A stretch of DNA of 64,000 nt from Halopenitus malekzadehii (GTDB lineage: Archaea > Halobacteriota > Halobacteria > Halobacteriales > Haloferacaceae): NCBI RefSeq assembly GCF_900108505.1, contig NZ_FNWU01000003.1, positions 124,001-188,000 of the forward strand, read 5' to 3'. Below the pieces are notes generated by a model. It was not told the DNA's origin. It saw only the letters and a list, made by a program, of their open reading frames with translations, and ran no database searches. Below, one piece after another: positions 26,597 through 35,609 of this stretch; the stretch's first letter is position 1; every line of letters begins with the position of its first letter. The translations under genes and the position numbers were made by a program.

Positions 26597-27874
26597 ATGG
26601 TCACCCGGAATCTCGCGAAGCGAGCGGGAACCGTCCGCGATCGCCTTGCCTCCTATGAGGTCGTGTTGTTGATCTCGGGGATCTGGTTCCTCGTGCAGGG
26701 GCTTCGATACCTGTTCCCGCCGCTGTTCGATACGTTTCAGACGACCTACGGCGTCTCGAACACCGAGACCGGACTCCTGTTTACGGCGCTGCTCATCGGG
26801 TACTCGATCGTCCAGTTCCCGGCGGGGACGCTCGCGGACCGTGTCAGCGAAGCCAAGATGATCGCCGGCGGCGCGGCGGGGTTCGCGGTCGCGGCCCTGA
26901 TCGCGGCCAGCGCCCCGACGTTCCCGACGCTTGCCGGATCGGCGGTTCTGATCGGGCTCACGACGGGGATCCACAAGACCGTCGCGATCCCGTACCTCTC
27001 CCGAACGTACGCCGAACGGAAGGGATTCGCCATCGGGGTGATGGACACGATCGGCCAGTTCGGCGGCGCCGCAGCACCGCTTTTCATCGCCGTGATATTG
27101 GTATCGGCGCTCCCGTGGAACGTCGCCTTTCTGACGGGGGCGGCGGTGAGCGCCGCGTTCGCAGGGCTGTTCTACGTCCGGGTGGTTCGGCGCGAAGCCC
27201 CGGTGGGGATCGTCGACGACGACGGCGACGACGACGTGCAGGGCGTCGAGGATGACGACGTGCAGGGCGTCGAGGATGACGAAGGGGTGGACGTCGAAGA
27301 CGACGAGGACGTCTCCTACAGGGAGATCTTCTTCAACACCAAGTTCCTGCTGTTCGTCCTCATCGTGATGGCGTACACCTTCGCCTGGAACGGGTTCACC
27401 TCGTTTCTGCCGCTGTTCCTCATCGACGCAAAGCCCCTCGCGGACGAGACCGCGAGCCTCGTGTACAGCCTCCTGTTCGTCGCGAGCCTGACGCAAACCG
27501 CGACCGGCTGGATCAGCGATCGGCTCAGCCAGGTGAACATTATGTTGAGTCTGTTGTCCGTGATCGTCGTCGGCCTGACGCTGATACTGTTCGTCGACGG
27601 CGTGTGGGCCCTCGGCGGGATCACGTTGCTGATCGGGATCGGGTTTCACGGGTTCAGGCCCGTCCGCGATGCACATCTGATGGAACTCATCCCGGAGTCG
27701 ATTCGTGGCGGGACGTTCGGGATCGTCCGGACGCTGATGACCGCGGTCGGGGCGATCGGGCCTGCCGCGGTCGGATACATCTCCGACGTGAGCGGCTACA
27801 TCGCGGCATTCTCCTTCCTGAGTGCGGTCCTCGCCGGATCGGTGGTGCTCATCATCGTGATGCGATCAGCGTGA
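26597..27874 (+). CDS. MFS transporter 1
   Basis: 425 residues from MVTRNLAKRAGTVRDRLASY; the frame continues 13 codons upstream but lacks a better start. Twelve membrane segments can be drawn, with the MFS motif between segments 2 and 3 (GTLADRVSEAKMIAGG) and a related sequence after segment 8 (TGWISDRLSQVNIML). The central cytoplasmic loop is highly acidic and was lengthened by a 24-bp tandem duplication (two VQGVEDDD copies). It is divergent from the UspA and MmgE/PrpD genes, suggesting uptake of a small acid. Substrate unknown. Confidence 0.88.
   Translation: MVTRNLAKRAGTVRDRLASYEVVLLISGIWFLVQGLRYLFPPLFDTFQTTYGVSNTETGLLFTALLIGYSIVQFPAGTLADRVSEAKMIAGGAAGFAVAALIAASAPTFPTLAGSAVLIGLTTGIHKTVAIPYLSRTYAERKGFAIGVMDTIGQFGGAAAPLFIAVILVSALPWNVAFLTGAAVSAAFAGLFYVRVVRREAPVGIVDDDGDDDVQGVEDDDVQGVEDDEGVDVEDDEDVSYREIFFNTKFLLFVLIVMAYTFAWNGFTSFLPLFLIDAKPLADETASLVYSLLFVASLTQTATGWISDRLSQVNIMLSLLSVIVVGLTLILFVDGVWALGGITLLIGIGFHGFRPVRDAHLMELIPESIRGGTFGIVRTLMTAVGAIGPAAVGYISDVSGYIAAFSFLSAVLAGSVVLIIVMRSA
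27230..27277 (+). repeat. 24-bp tandem duplication in MFS transporter 1
   Basis: Two identical 24-bp units, 27230-27253 and 27254-27277, encode two copies of DDVQGVED in the cytoplasmic loop. The reading frame is kept. Confidence 0.9.
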
Positions 27875-27913
27875 TGCGACCAGCCTGATGCGACCAGCCT
27901 GATGCGACCAGCG
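27858..27913. repeat. 14-bp tandem repeat, four units, overlapping the MFS stop codon
   Basis: Units of TGATGCGAYCAGCS run from 27858 to 27913, and the second unit begins with the TGA stop of the MFS gene. Any change in copy number inside the gene end would shift or remove the stop. Confidence 0.85.
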
Positions 27914-28187
27914 TGATCCCGGTGGCCCGTATCGAGCGTTGTGGAGGCTATCGTTCCACATACTCGAACAGGCGAGGATCGTGAAACCGGACTGAACGAC
28001 GCGCCGTGCGGATTGTATTTACATAACTACTTGTGTAATTTGATTCTCGATCGCGGCGTGCGTCGGCAACGACGAGGAAACGGTGGAACCACGAACGACG
28101 ACGGATGCCCGAACGGTGATGGGAACGGATCCGTCGATCGACGCGAACAGCGGAGATGACACCCCGATGAACCGATCGGAGCGGACT

Positions 28188-28265
28188 CGACGGAGCGGAA
28201 CGACGAAGCGAAACGACGAAGCGGAACGACGAAGCGGAACGACGAAGCGGAACGACGGAACGGAC
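28188..28265. repeat. 13-bp tandem repeat, about six units
   Basis: CGACGAAGCGGAA recurs at 28188, 28201, 28214, 28227, 28240 and 28253 with a few substitutions. The unit is not a multiple of three, which argues against it being coding. Confidence 0.9.
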
Positions 28266-28390
28266 TCGTCGGCGGACCGTGCCGCATCGGCAGAGCATAC
28301 CACATCGCGCGATGACGCCTCACTCACCCGGGAGGATGCGGTTCGAGAGCGATCCGAATCGAACCGCCGATGTGATCGCGCACGGCAATT

Positions 28391-28409
28391 CGTTCGATCA
28401 TACAGAACG
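28391..28409. promoter_or_regulatory. Dyad CGTTCGATCATACAGAACG, candidate IclR-type operator
   Basis: The half-sites GTTC and GAAC are separated by nine bases. The 19-mer differs by one base from that at 50771-50789 in the iclR/MFS divergent promoter. It lies about 334 bases before the acyl-CoA dehydrogenase start. Confidence 0.45.
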
Positions 28410-28742
28410 AATGTGGGGTGGCGGGTGGGGACATCACGGCACGCCGTGACGGGTGCAGTCGAGGCATCGATCCGCAGCGAACGACGGAGACGGCGAATGA
28501 CATAAACACACACACACACAACTCACACACAGAGACACGCCGTGTAGCCGACACGAGGGGGATCAGCGGTGAATCGATACGGACGGCAGGCGGACGTTTA
28601 TTCCGTATGACGGAACGATATCGAGCACGGGAGCGTCGACCGGGATGTGGTATCGGGGCCGATCACGTCTCGGGTATCGGGACCACGAACTTCCCCGTTC
28701 AATAGCTTTATTATGATCGGTATGTTTTTGTATGATACTTCA

Positions 28743-29945
28743 ATGCTTCAGAGAGACACCGTCAAGCTCACCGATCAACAGCGATTGGTACGTGACTCGA
28801 TACGCGACATCTGTTCGGACTTCGATGCGGCATACTGGCGCGAGCAGGACGCCGAGGGCGAGTACCCGCAGGAGTTCGTCGACGAGCTCGCCGCCGGCGG
28901 ATGGTTCGGCGCGCTGCTCCCGGAGGAGTACGGCGGCGCCGACATGGGCACCGAGGAGGTCGTGGTGATGATGGAGGAGATCGCGGCCTCCGGCGGCGGC
29001 TTCAGCGCCGCACAGTCCGTCCACGGCGCGATCTACAACTCCGTGCCGATCGTCGAATACGGCAGCGAGGAGCTCAAATCCGACCTCCTCCCCGCGGTCG
29101 CCAGCGGCGAGACATCGATCCAGGCGTTCGGCCTCACGGAGCCGAACGCGGGTTCGGACTCGACATCGATCGAGACGCGTGCCGTCCGCGACGGCGACGA
29201 CTACGTCATCAACGGCCAGAAGATCTGGATCTCGCGGGTCGACGCGAGCGACTACCTCGTGTTGATGGCCCGAACCACGCCGAAGGAGGACGTGGAGAAG
29301 CGAACGCGCGGGCTCACGATGTTCCTCGTCGACCTCGAGGACGCCTACGACCAGGGCGGCCTCGAGATCGAACGGATCGACAAGACGGCCAGCAACTTCG
29401 TCCACTCCTATGAACTGTTCTTCGAGGATCTCCGGGTTCCCGCCTCACACGTGATCGGCGAGGAGGGCGAGGGGTTCTATCAGATGCTCGACGGCCTCAA
29501 CGAGGAGCGGCTCGTGATCGCCGCCGAGTGCATCGGGCTCGGAGAGGCCGCGATCGAGGCGGGCGTCGAGTACGCGAACCAGCGGGAGGTCTTCGACCGG
29601 AAGATCGGTTCGAACCAGGCCATCCAGCACCCGCTGGCCGAGGGGCACGCACACGTCCAGGCGGCGAAGGGAATGGTGTACGACGCCGCCAGCGTCGTGG
29701 ACGACGAAACGGATTCCAAGAGCGTCGGCGCCCGCGCGAACATGGCGAAGTTCCTGGCCGCGAAGGCCGCCTTCGAGGCCGCCGATGCCGCCGTCCAGAC
29801 CCACGGCGGGTTCGGCATCGCGCGGGAGTACGACGTGGAACGGTACCTCCGTGAGGCACGTCTCACGCGGCTGGTTCCGATCACGCAGGAGCTCGCGTTG
29901 AACTACATCGGCGAAAACGTTCTCGGGTTGCCACGATCGTACTGA
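28743..29945 (+). CDS. Acyl-CoA dehydrogenase
   Basis: 400 residues from MLQRDTVKLTDQQRLVRDSI. It is a flavoprotein of the ACAD family: LLPEEYGGADMGTEEVVVMM near the N-terminus, FGLTEPNAGSDSTSI (FAD/substrate loop), VINGQKIWISRVDASD, and the C-terminal THGGFGIAREYDVERYLREA. The usual catalytic Glu of the medium-chain type near the C-terminus is replaced (RLVPITQEL), but a Glu at 255 in NEERLVIAAE fits the isovaleryl-CoA dehydrogenase position. A branched acyl-CoA is therefore a reasonable substrate, for example methylsuccinyl-CoA or isovaleryl-CoA. The stop overlaps the CoA-transferase start by one base, indicating an operon. Confidence 0.93.
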   Translation: MLQRDTVKLTDQQRLVRDSIRDICSDFDAAYWREQDAEGEYPQEFVDELAAGGWFGALLPEEYGGADMGTEEVVVMMEEIAASGGGFSAAQSVHGAIYNSVPIVEYGSEELKSDLLPAVASGETSIQAFGLTEPNAGSDSTSIETRAVRDGDDYVINGQKIWISRVDASDYLVLMARTTPKEDVEKRTRGLTMFLVDLEDAYDQGGLEIERIDKTASNFVHSYELFFEDLRVPASHVIGEEGEGFYQMLDGLNEERLVIAAECIGLGEAAIEAGVEYANQREVFDRKIGSNQAIQHPLAEGHAHVQAAKGMVYDAASVVDDETDSKSVGARANMAKFLAAKAAFEAADAAVQTHGGFGIAREYDVERYLREARLTRLVPITQELALNYIGENVLGLPRSY

Positions 29946-31396
29946 TGAGGGACCGCATCACCGGGGATCCCCCGCGCCTCTCAGCGACCGAGGCGGCCCG
30001 CGAGGTCGGCGACGACGACACGCTGCTCGTGAGCGGGTTCGGCAGCGTCGGCTACCCGAAGGTCGTCCCGCTCGCGCTGGCGGAGTCGGACCGCGATCGA
30101 TCCCTCACCGTGGTGAGCGGCGGGAGCGTCGGGCCGGAGATCGACGACGCGCTCGTCGAGGCGGGAGCCCTCGAGCGGCGGTTTCCCTACCAGGCTCGCG
30201 CGACGTCGCAGGCGGCGATCAACGACGGTCGCGTCGCCTTTCACGACAGGAACATCAGCACGCTCGGCGACGAAGTCCTCTACGGTGACCTGGCCGACGG
30301 CGACGTCGCGATCATCGAGGCCCTCGCGGTAGGCCCTGACTGGCTGATCCCGACGACCAGCATCGGACAGACGCCCGCGTTCGTCGAGAACGCCGACCGG
30401 CTGATCGTCGAGGTCAACCGGACGGTCCCCCGGGACGTCCGTGCGTTTCACGACGTCTATCGGACGGGACGGCCGCCGAACCGGGAGCCGATCCCGCTGC
30501 GGGATCCCGGTGGCCGGATCGGCACCGACCGCGTCACGTTCGCTCCCGAGTCGCTGGTCGGGGTCGTGGAGTCCGACCGTCGGGATCAGCCCTACGAATT
30601 CCGCGATCCGACGGCCGACGACCGCGCCATCGCCGACGCGCTCCGGACGTTCCTCGAGGCCGAAGTCGAGCGGTCGCCGCTGTTCCGGGACTCCCTGCGG
30701 ATCCAGTTCGGGGTCGGCAGCCTCGGGAACGCGCTGATGGGGGCGCTCGGCGAGGCCGACCTCGGCGATCGCGAGTTGATCTACTTCGGAGAGGTCATCC
30801 AGGACGGCCTCCTCGACCTGCTCGACGACGGGGACCTGGCGACCGCCAGCGCGACCTCGCTCGCCCTCTCCGCAGAGGGGCAAGACCGGCTGTTCGAGCA
30901 CGTCGACCGGTACGCCGAGGACATCGTGCTCCGCCCGGCGGACCTCTCGAACAGCCCGACGCTGATCGACCGGTTCGGCGTCGTCGCGGTGAACAGCGCC
31001 CTGGAGGTCGATCTCTTCGGACACGTGAACTCGACGCACGTCAACGGAACGCGAGTGTTGAACGGCGTGGGTGGAAGCGGCGATTTCAACCGCAACGCGG
31101 CGTTGACCGTGCTCGCGCTCCCCGCGACCGCGGCCGACGGCGACATCTCCCGGATCGTCCCGATGACACCCCACGTCGACCACACCGAACACGATATCGA
31201 CGTCGTTGTCACCGAACAGGGCGTCGCGGACCTCCGCGGGGCATCGCCGCGGGAAACCGCCACGGCGCTCATCGAGAACTGCGCGCATCCGGCGTACAGG
31301 GACGACCTGCACGAGTACCTCGAACGCGGCGAGCGACGCGGCGGGCACATCCCCCACGACATCGAGACGGCACTCGACTGGCACGTCGATCGGTGA
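29945..31396 (+). CDS. Acetyl-CoA hydrolase/transferase family CoA-transferase (succinyl-CoA:acetate/propionate type)
   Basis: 483 residues. The ATG at 29945 overlaps the previous stop. Motifs match the Cat1/AarC/ScpC group: LSATEAAREV, GFGSVGYPKVVPLALA near the N-terminus, and VNSALEVDLFGHVNSTHVNG with the catalytic Glu, then GVGGSGDFNRN. IVPMTPHVDHTEHDIDVVVTE closes the second domain. These enzymes move CoA between succinyl-CoA or acetyl-CoA and short carboxylates. With the dehydrogenase upstream and an MmgE/PrpD and MaoC gene downstream, it probably activates the carboxylate that the dehydrogenase then oxidises. Exact acceptor unknown. Confidence 0.9.
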   Translation: MRDRITGDPPRLSATEAAREVGDDDTLLVSGFGSVGYPKVVPLALAESDRDRSLTVVSGGSVGPEIDDALVEAGALERRFPYQARATSQAAINDGRVAFHDRNISTLGDEVLYGDLADGDVAIIEALAVGPDWLIPTTSIGQTPAFVENADRLIVEVNRTVPRDVRAFHDVYRTGRPPNREPIPLRDPGGRIGTDRVTFAPESLVGVVESDRRDQPYEFRDPTADDRAIADALRTFLEAEVERSPLFRDSLRIQFGVGSLGNALMGALGEADLGDRELIYFGEVIQDGLLDLLDDGDLATASATSLALSAEGQDRLFEHVDRYAEDIVLRPADLSNSPTLIDRFGVVAVNSALEVDLFGHVNSTHVNGTRVLNGVGGSGDFNRNAALTVLALPATAADGDISRIVPMTPHVDHTEHDIDVVVTEQGVADLRGASPRETATALIENCAHPAYRDDLHEYLERGERRGGHIPHDIETALDWHVDR

Positions 31397-31472
31397 TCGC
31401 GGACATCGGGAGGACGCATACGCTGCATCGTGACACGGTAACGATTTACTACCCCGGGACGTATCGCTATGT

Positions 31473-32852
31473 ATGTCACCGACGTCACCGGAGCAACGGA
31501 TCGGATCGTTCGTCGCCGACCTCGAGTATCGCGACGTCCCGGACGAGGCGATCGAGACGATCGAACGGGCCGTTCTCGACACGATCGGGGTCACGCTCGC
31601 GGGCGCGGTCGCGCAGGTTGGACGCGCGACGACACGATCAGACGGTCCCGATCCCGACACGGCGGACGCCGCATCGCTGCTCGGACTCGACGCATCGGCG
31701 TCGCCGGCGGAGGTCGCCCTCCGGGTTGGAACCGCCAGCCACGCGCTCGATTACGACGACCTCTCGTGGGCGATGGACGGGCATCCGAGCGTCACGCTCG
31801 TGCCGGCGCTGTTTGCACTCGCCGACGCGGAGACGAGCGGACAGGACTTCATAACGGCGTACGCCGCCGGGTTCGAGACGGAATGCGCCGTCGCCGAGCC
31901 GATCAGCCCGGCACACTACGAGCGCGGCTGGCACGCCACCGCGACGTTCGGGACGTTCGGGGCGACCGCGGCGGCGGCACACCTCCTCGGGCTGGACGCC
32001 GACCGGACCGCGACCGCACTGTCCATCGCGGCCTCGACGGTCGCCGGGCTGAAACGGAACTTCGGATCGATGACGAAACCGCTCCACGCCGGGCTCTGTT
32101 GCCGGTCGGGCGTCACTGCCGCCCGCCTGGCGCGCGACGGGCTCTCGGCCGACGCGACCGCGGTGAGCGGTGACGGCGGGTTCTGGGATCTGTACGGCCC
32201 CGCAGGGAGCGAGGACGACGGTGTGGACGCCGAGGCCGGCGACGCCGACGCGTTCTCGATCGGCGACCGCTGGCGGCTTGCGGAAGTGGGTATCAACGCC
32301 AAGGCGTACCCGTGCTGTTATTTCACTCACACGGCGATCGCGGCGACACAGGACATCCGTGACCGGGAGTCTCTAGATCCCGAAACGATCGAGGACATCA
32401 CCGTCACCGCGTCACCGGGGGCCGCCGACGCGTTGAGCCATTCGGACCCGACGACGGGATTGGAGGCGAAGTTCTCCATGGAGTACTGCGTGGCGAGCGC
32501 TGCGGTCCGTGACCGCGTCGCCCTCGGAACGTTCGACGACGACGCGATCGACGATCGGGCCGTCCAGCGCGTTCGCGAGCGCGTCACGCATCACACTGAC
32601 GCCGACCTTGCCTACGACGCACACGCGTCCACGGTGCGGATCGAGACCGACGACGGGGCGACCTACCGCCGGGAGCTGGAGCGACCGCCGGGAACACACG
32701 ACGATCCGCTCTCGGCCGCGGCGTATCGCCGAAAGTTCATCGACTGTGCCACGGTCGTGCTCGAGGAACCGGTCGCCGCCGAGTTACACGACGTCTTCAC
32801 GTCGCTGGCGAGCGTCGAGTCGGTTCCGACGGCGATCGCCGCGGCGGAGTAA
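31473..32852 (+). CDS. MmgE/PrpD family protein, copy 2
   Basis: 459 residues from MSPTSPEQRIGSFVADLEYR. An AT-rich element (cgatttacta) about 30 bases upstream fits a leaderless start. Active-site regions are SHALDYDDLSWAMDGHPSV, FGSMTKPLHAGLCCRSGVTA and NAKAYPCCYFTHTAIAATQ; these closely parallel copy 1. An acidic insertion (SEDDGVDAEAGDADA) is near residue 250. The neighbours (CoA-transferase, acyl-CoA dehydrogenase, MaoC hydratase) argue for dehydration, epimerisation or decarboxylation of a polycarboxylate feeding the CoA steps. Reaction not assignable from sequence. Confidence 0.88.
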   Translation: MSPTSPEQRIGSFVADLEYRDVPDEAIETIERAVLDTIGVTLAGAVAQVGRATTRSDGPDPDTADAASLLGLDASASPAEVALRVGTASHALDYDDLSWAMDGHPSVTLVPALFALADAETSGQDFITAYAAGFETECAVAEPISPAHYERGWHATATFGTFGATAAAAHLLGLDADRTATALSIAASTVAGLKRNFGSMTKPLHAGLCCRSGVTAARLARDGLSADATAVSGDGGFWDLYGPAGSEDDGVDAEAGDADAFSIGDRWRLAEVGINAKAYPCCYFTHTAIAATQDIRDRESLDPETIEDITVTASPGAADALSHSDPTTGLEAKFSMEYCVASAAVRDRVALGTFDDDAIDDRAVQRVRERVTHHTDADLAYDAHASTVRIETDDGATYRRELERPPGTHDDPLSAAAYRRKFIDCATVVLEEPVAAELHDVFTSLASVESVPTAIAAAE

Positions 32853-33069
32853 CGGTAGCCACACACGTGCCGGACAGGGGAGGGTATAGGGTTCAGGTGG
32901 CAGGGTGGCGTGTGTCGGGTGTAGGTGGCCATATCTCGGATGTAGGGTGGCGTGTGTCGGGTGTAGGACGAACAGCGTACTGGGGGACGGGACCATACAG
33001 TTATGATGGCGCGGCGGAAAGGATCCGCTGATCGGTGCCGATCAACGACCGATCGAGAGTGACGAATAT
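32853..33069. repeat. Spacer with imperfect 21-bp tandem repeats (32903-32965)
   Basis: Three 21-bp units begin at 32903, 32924 and 32945. The first and third are identical over 21 bases (GGGTGGCGTGTGTCGGGTGTA) and the middle one is diverged. The repeats start about 50 bases after the MmgE/PrpD stop. No gene is supported. Confidence 0.8.
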
Positions 33070-33645
33070 ATGACGACCACGGATACCGACGACGATTCGG
33101 ACGCGCAGGACAGGGAACTGATCGCTGGGTGGCATGGACGCTACTACGAGGACTTCGCGGTCGGGAACGTGTACAAACATCCGTTCGGCCGGACGGTCAC
33201 CGAGACCGACAACGTCTGGATGACGAACGTGACGATGAACCTCAACCCGATGCACTTCAACGAGGCATACGCCGCCGAGACGGAGTTCGGCGAACGCCTG
33301 GTCGACGGGACCTTCGTCATCGCGTTAGCGGTCGGGATGAGCGTCATCGACGTGTCGGTCAACGCGACGGCAAACCTTGGCTACGACAACGTGCGCCACC
33401 ACAACCCAGTCTTCCACGGCGACACGCTGTTCGCCGAAAGCGAAGTGCTCAGCAAGCGCGAGCTCGAATCCCGCGACCACGTCGGGATCGTCGAGACTGA
33501 ACTGCGAGCGTACAACCAGAACGACGATCTCGTGTTGAGCCTGGAGCGAACCCCGATGGTTCTCAAACGCGAACACGCCGATCCGAGCGCCGCGACCCCG
33601 CCGGGATGGCCCGAGGGGATCGGGACACAGCCCAAGGATCTCTAA
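33070..33645 (+). CDS. MaoC-domain hydratase, mesaconyl-CoA hydratase (beta-methylmalyl-CoA dehydratase)-like
   Basis: 191 residues from MTTTDTDDDSDAQDRELIAG. The hot-dog MaoC fold carries NLNPMHFNEAYAAETEFGERL, with the family Asp replaced by Asn and the His kept, then ANLGYDNVRHHNPVFHGDTL and FAESEVLSKRELESRDHVGI. This block resembles mesaconyl-CoA hydratase of the methylaspartate and 3-hydroxypropionate cycles closely, as I remember those sequences. It would hydrate mesaconyl-CoA (or itaconyl-CoA) to a methylmalyl-CoA-type product. With the acyl-CoA dehydrogenase and CoA-transferase this suggests a C5-dicarboxylate pathway. A haloarchaeon with a methylaspartate cycle may carry another copy elsewhere. 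Confidence 0.82.
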   Translation: MTTTDTDDDSDAQDRELIAGWHGRYYEDFAVGNVYKHPFGRTVTETDNVWMTNVTMNLNPMHFNEAYAAETEFGERLVDGTFVIALAVGMSVIDVSVNATANLGYDNVRHHNPVFHGDTLFAESEVLSKRELESRDHVGIVETELRAYNQNDDLVLSLERTPMVLKREHADPSAATPPGWPEGIGTQPKDL

Positions 33646-34038
33646 CCACGTCGAGGGCGCGGCGACCGGCAGATGGGGACCCGTTTCAGCACTGTGGGGG
33701 GTGGAGCCGCCAACCGCAACGAGCAACCGAAGCGGAGCGACGGGAGTGGGTAGGACTGGGTGGATTACCCACCGAACCAGCCACCACAAGAGCCAGTCAT
33801 AAAGTAGTGATATCGACAGTTATATTTATATATCGACATATATTCTGACGGGTGAAAAATCGTGGAGATGAGGGGTTTCGGTGGTGGGCAGATATCGGTA
33901 TCACGGAATAGACTGCCGAGATCGACACAATACGGCCACTAATCGGGGCGGAAACGATCGAAGCCGTCCGTCACGATCGAACGAGAGCAGCGGAGACGTG
34001 ACTCTGTAACGTCGTCACCAGCCGATATATCAATTGAG

Positions 34039-34062
34039 TATTTCTATTTGAATATAGAAATA
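34039..34062. promoter_or_regulatory. Nine-base inverted repeat upstream of the tct operon
   Basis: TATTTCTAT (34039-34047) and ATAGAAATA (34054-34062) pair perfectly around a six-base spacer. The site is about 350 bases before tctC in an AT-rich spacer; a regulator-binding role is inference. Confidence 0.35.
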
Positions 34063-34373
34063 GTGGAGAAGAGCACCGGCTTCCGGAACCGGTCACACGT
34101 CGCTATCTGTCGTCCATCGTTCCCTATCAATCTCCCATTCATCGCCCCCTGTTCGGTTGACCATACCATCGGCGATCGTCCATCTCCACCACTGCGATCG
34201 TCCATCTCGATCACTTTTCCGTCGACCATCGGCGAGCGATGGTCACCAGCCATCGACGTCGGCACCAAATTGACGTCGGCGTCCGGTCATAGCGGCCGTG
34301 CTGATCGGTCATCTCGCGGCCGTCGATCCAAAGCGGCTCCGTCGGCAAAGTATGTCAAATAAAGTCAAAAACC

Positions 34374-34381
34374 CTTTTAAT
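34374..34381 (+). promoter_or_regulatory. TATA box of the tct operon
   Basis: CTTTTAAT lies 28-35 bases before the tctC ATG at 34409, consistent with a leaderless or nearly leaderless transcript. Confidence 0.5.
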
Positions 34382-34408
34382 CGGGTGTGGGTATGTTATG
34401 GATGCACC

Positions 34409-35590
34409 ATGAAACGTGTTAATAGACGGCAAGTCCTGAAATCAGGCCTTGCGACTGGGACGGTCGGACTGGTTGCCGGATGTACCGGCAACGGAAACGG
34501 CAGCGGCAATGGCAACGGTGGCGGCAACGGAAACGGCGGCGGCAACGGCGACGGAAACGGTGGCGGCAACGGCGACGGAAACGGTGGCGGCAACGGCGAC
34601 GGAAACGGTGGCGGCAACGGCGACGGAAACGGTGGCGGCAACGGTGGCGGATCTGACTTCCCCTCCGAGCCCCTAACCGGCGTCGTCGCGTACTCCGAGG
34701 GTGGCGGTGTGGACCGCGAATTCCGTCAGATCCAGCCGTACTTCACCGAGGAAGTCGGCGTCGAGGTTGCTCCCGAGTATATCGCCGGTGCCGGAACGCG
34801 GCGCGGCGTTCGGACCGTGCTCGAAGCGGACAGTCTCCACACGTATGGGATGGTCGCGACGCCGGAGGCCGGCGCGGCGGTCGCCTTCGACGACGCTGAG
34901 GGAACCGACACCGGCTACGGCGTTGAGGATATGATGCCGATCGGGAACCACGTCAGCCAGATGTCCATCCTCCGCATCCGGGAGGACGAGGACCGCTTCT
35001 CGACGATCGAGGAGCTGGTCGATTACGCGGCGGACAACGAGATCACCGTCGGTGCCTCCGGCCCGACGAAACGAAACATGCTGGCGAACATCAAGCTGGC
35101 CGAAGCCACCGAGGCCTCGTTCCAGTACGTCCCCTACGACGGCGGCGGACCGACGCAGACCGCGCTGTTGCAGGGTGAGATCGACGTTGCCAACCGCAGC
35201 GTCTACAACAGCCTCGACATCATCGAGGATTCCCAGTGTATCGGCGTCTTCTGGGACGAGAACCGCTGGCCCGAGCTGACCGACGACGCCCCGCCGGTCA
35301 ACGAGGCTCTCGGCACCGACATCGACTTCGCCGGGACGGTCGGTCGATACTTCTGGTTCGTCAGCGCGGCCCTGGCGGACGAGAATCCCGACCAGTTCGA
35401 CCACCTCGTCGAGTCGTTCCAGGCGGCGATGGAAAGCGACGAGTACATCTCCCAGCTCGAGGGCGGCGACTACGACGAATCCGGCAAGCTGGACTACATG
35501 GGTCCCGAGGCGACGCTGGAGGCGAACATCGGAGACTACGAGACGTACCAGGAGTTCATCCCCCTGTTCAACGAGTACGTCCAGAACTGA
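34409..35590 (+). CDS. tctC: TctC-type substrate-binding lipoprotein of a tripartite tricarboxylate transporter
   Basis: 393 residues from MKRVNRRQVLKSGLATGTVG; upstream in-frame codons are rejected because the Tat signal must be N-terminal. Twin arginines (R6-R7) and a lipobox LVAGC (Cys25) make it a Tat-exported, lipid-anchored extracellular protein. A Gly/Asn-rich linker (about residues 26-85), expanded by four 24-bp repeats, tethers the binding domain. That domain has VVAYSEGGGVDREFRQIQPY, SGPTKRNMLANIKLAEATEA and PYDGGGPTQTALLQGEID, typical of TctC/Bug proteins that bind di- or tricarboxylates. It is first in the operon tctC-tctB-tctA. Ligand unknown. Confidence 0.92.
   Translation: MKRVNRRQVLKSGLATGTVGLVAGCTGNGNGSGNGNGGGNGNGGGNGDGNGGGNGDGNGGGNGDGNGGGNGDGNGGGNGGGSDFPSEPLTGVVAYSEGGGVDREFRQIQPYFTEEVGVEVAPEYIAGAGTRRGVRTVLEADSLHTYGMVATPEAGAAVAFDDAEGTDTGYGVEDMMPIGNHVSQMSILRIREDEDRFSTIEELVDYAADNEITVGASGPTKRNMLANIKLAEATEASFQYVPYDGGGPTQTALLQGEIDVANRSVYNSLDIIEDSQCIGVFWDENRWPELTDDAPPVNEALGTDIDFAGTVGRYFWFVSAALADENPDQFDHLVESFQAAMESDEYISQLEGGDYDESGKLDYMGPEATLEANIGDYETYQEFIPLFNEYVQN
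34537..34632 (+). repeat. 24-bp tandem repeat encoding the tctC linker
   Basis: Four 24-bp units (34537, 34561, 34585, 34609) encode GGNGDGNG repeats. The first unit differs by one base. Repeat number can vary without breaking the frame. Confidence 0.92.
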
Positions 35591-35599
35591 ACGCCGTCA

Positions 35600-35606
35600 T
35601 TTTTTT
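35600..35606 (+). terminator. T7 tract between tctC and tctB
   Basis: Seven T residues follow tctC and precede the tctB ATG by three bases. Archaeal RNA polymerase pauses or terminates at such tracts, so partial termination would give more binding protein than membrane subunits. There is no hairpin. Confidence 0.45.
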
Positions 35607-35609
35607 ATT

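Larger units (their letters stand above)
27875..28742. other. 868-base gap without a supported gene
   Basis: Contents are a 14-bp repeat (to 27913), a 13-bp repeat (28188-28265), the 19-bp dyad CGTTCGATCATACAGAACG (28391-28409), a CA-rich stretch (28505-28535) and, at the right end, the TATA-like TTTATTA (28707-28713) for the acyl-CoA dehydrogenase. Open frames exist on both strands but are Arg/Ser-rich shadows of the repeats. A decayed or deleted gene is possible. Confidence 0.6.
33646..34408. other. 763-base AT-rich gap before the tricarboxylate transporter operon
   Basis: No supported gene. AT-rich stretches occur near 33810-33850 (ttatatttatatatcgacatat) and 34021-34065. A perfect nine-base inverted repeat (34039-34062) and a TATA-like CTTTTAAT (34374-34381) for tctC are the notable sites. 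A 104-codon frame at 34048-34362 has no domain, promoter or credible composition. Confidence 0.6.

Noticed and set aside
28188-28265. Possible CRISPR-like array
   Set aside because: The 13-bp units are directly adjacent with no unique spacers, and no cas genes are near; it is a simple tandem repeat.
28083-28505. 140-residue plus-strand frame and overlapping minus-strand frames in the gap before the acyl-CoA dehydrogenase
   Set aside because: They are built from a 13-bp tandem repeat and Arg/Ser-rich sequence; no start signal, no domain.
28505-28535. CA-rich stretch as a functional site
   Set aside because: A simple microsatellite; nothing in the sequence points to a role.
29945-33645. Reading the cluster as the standard methylcitrate cycle
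   Set aside because: No methylcitrate synthase or methylisocitrate lyase is in the window, and the dehydrogenase, CoA-transferase and MaoC genes are not part of that cycle.
34048-34362. 104-residue frame in the spacer before tctC
   Set aside because: AT-rich gap sequence, no promoter spacing, no similarity to a known family; likely non-coding.
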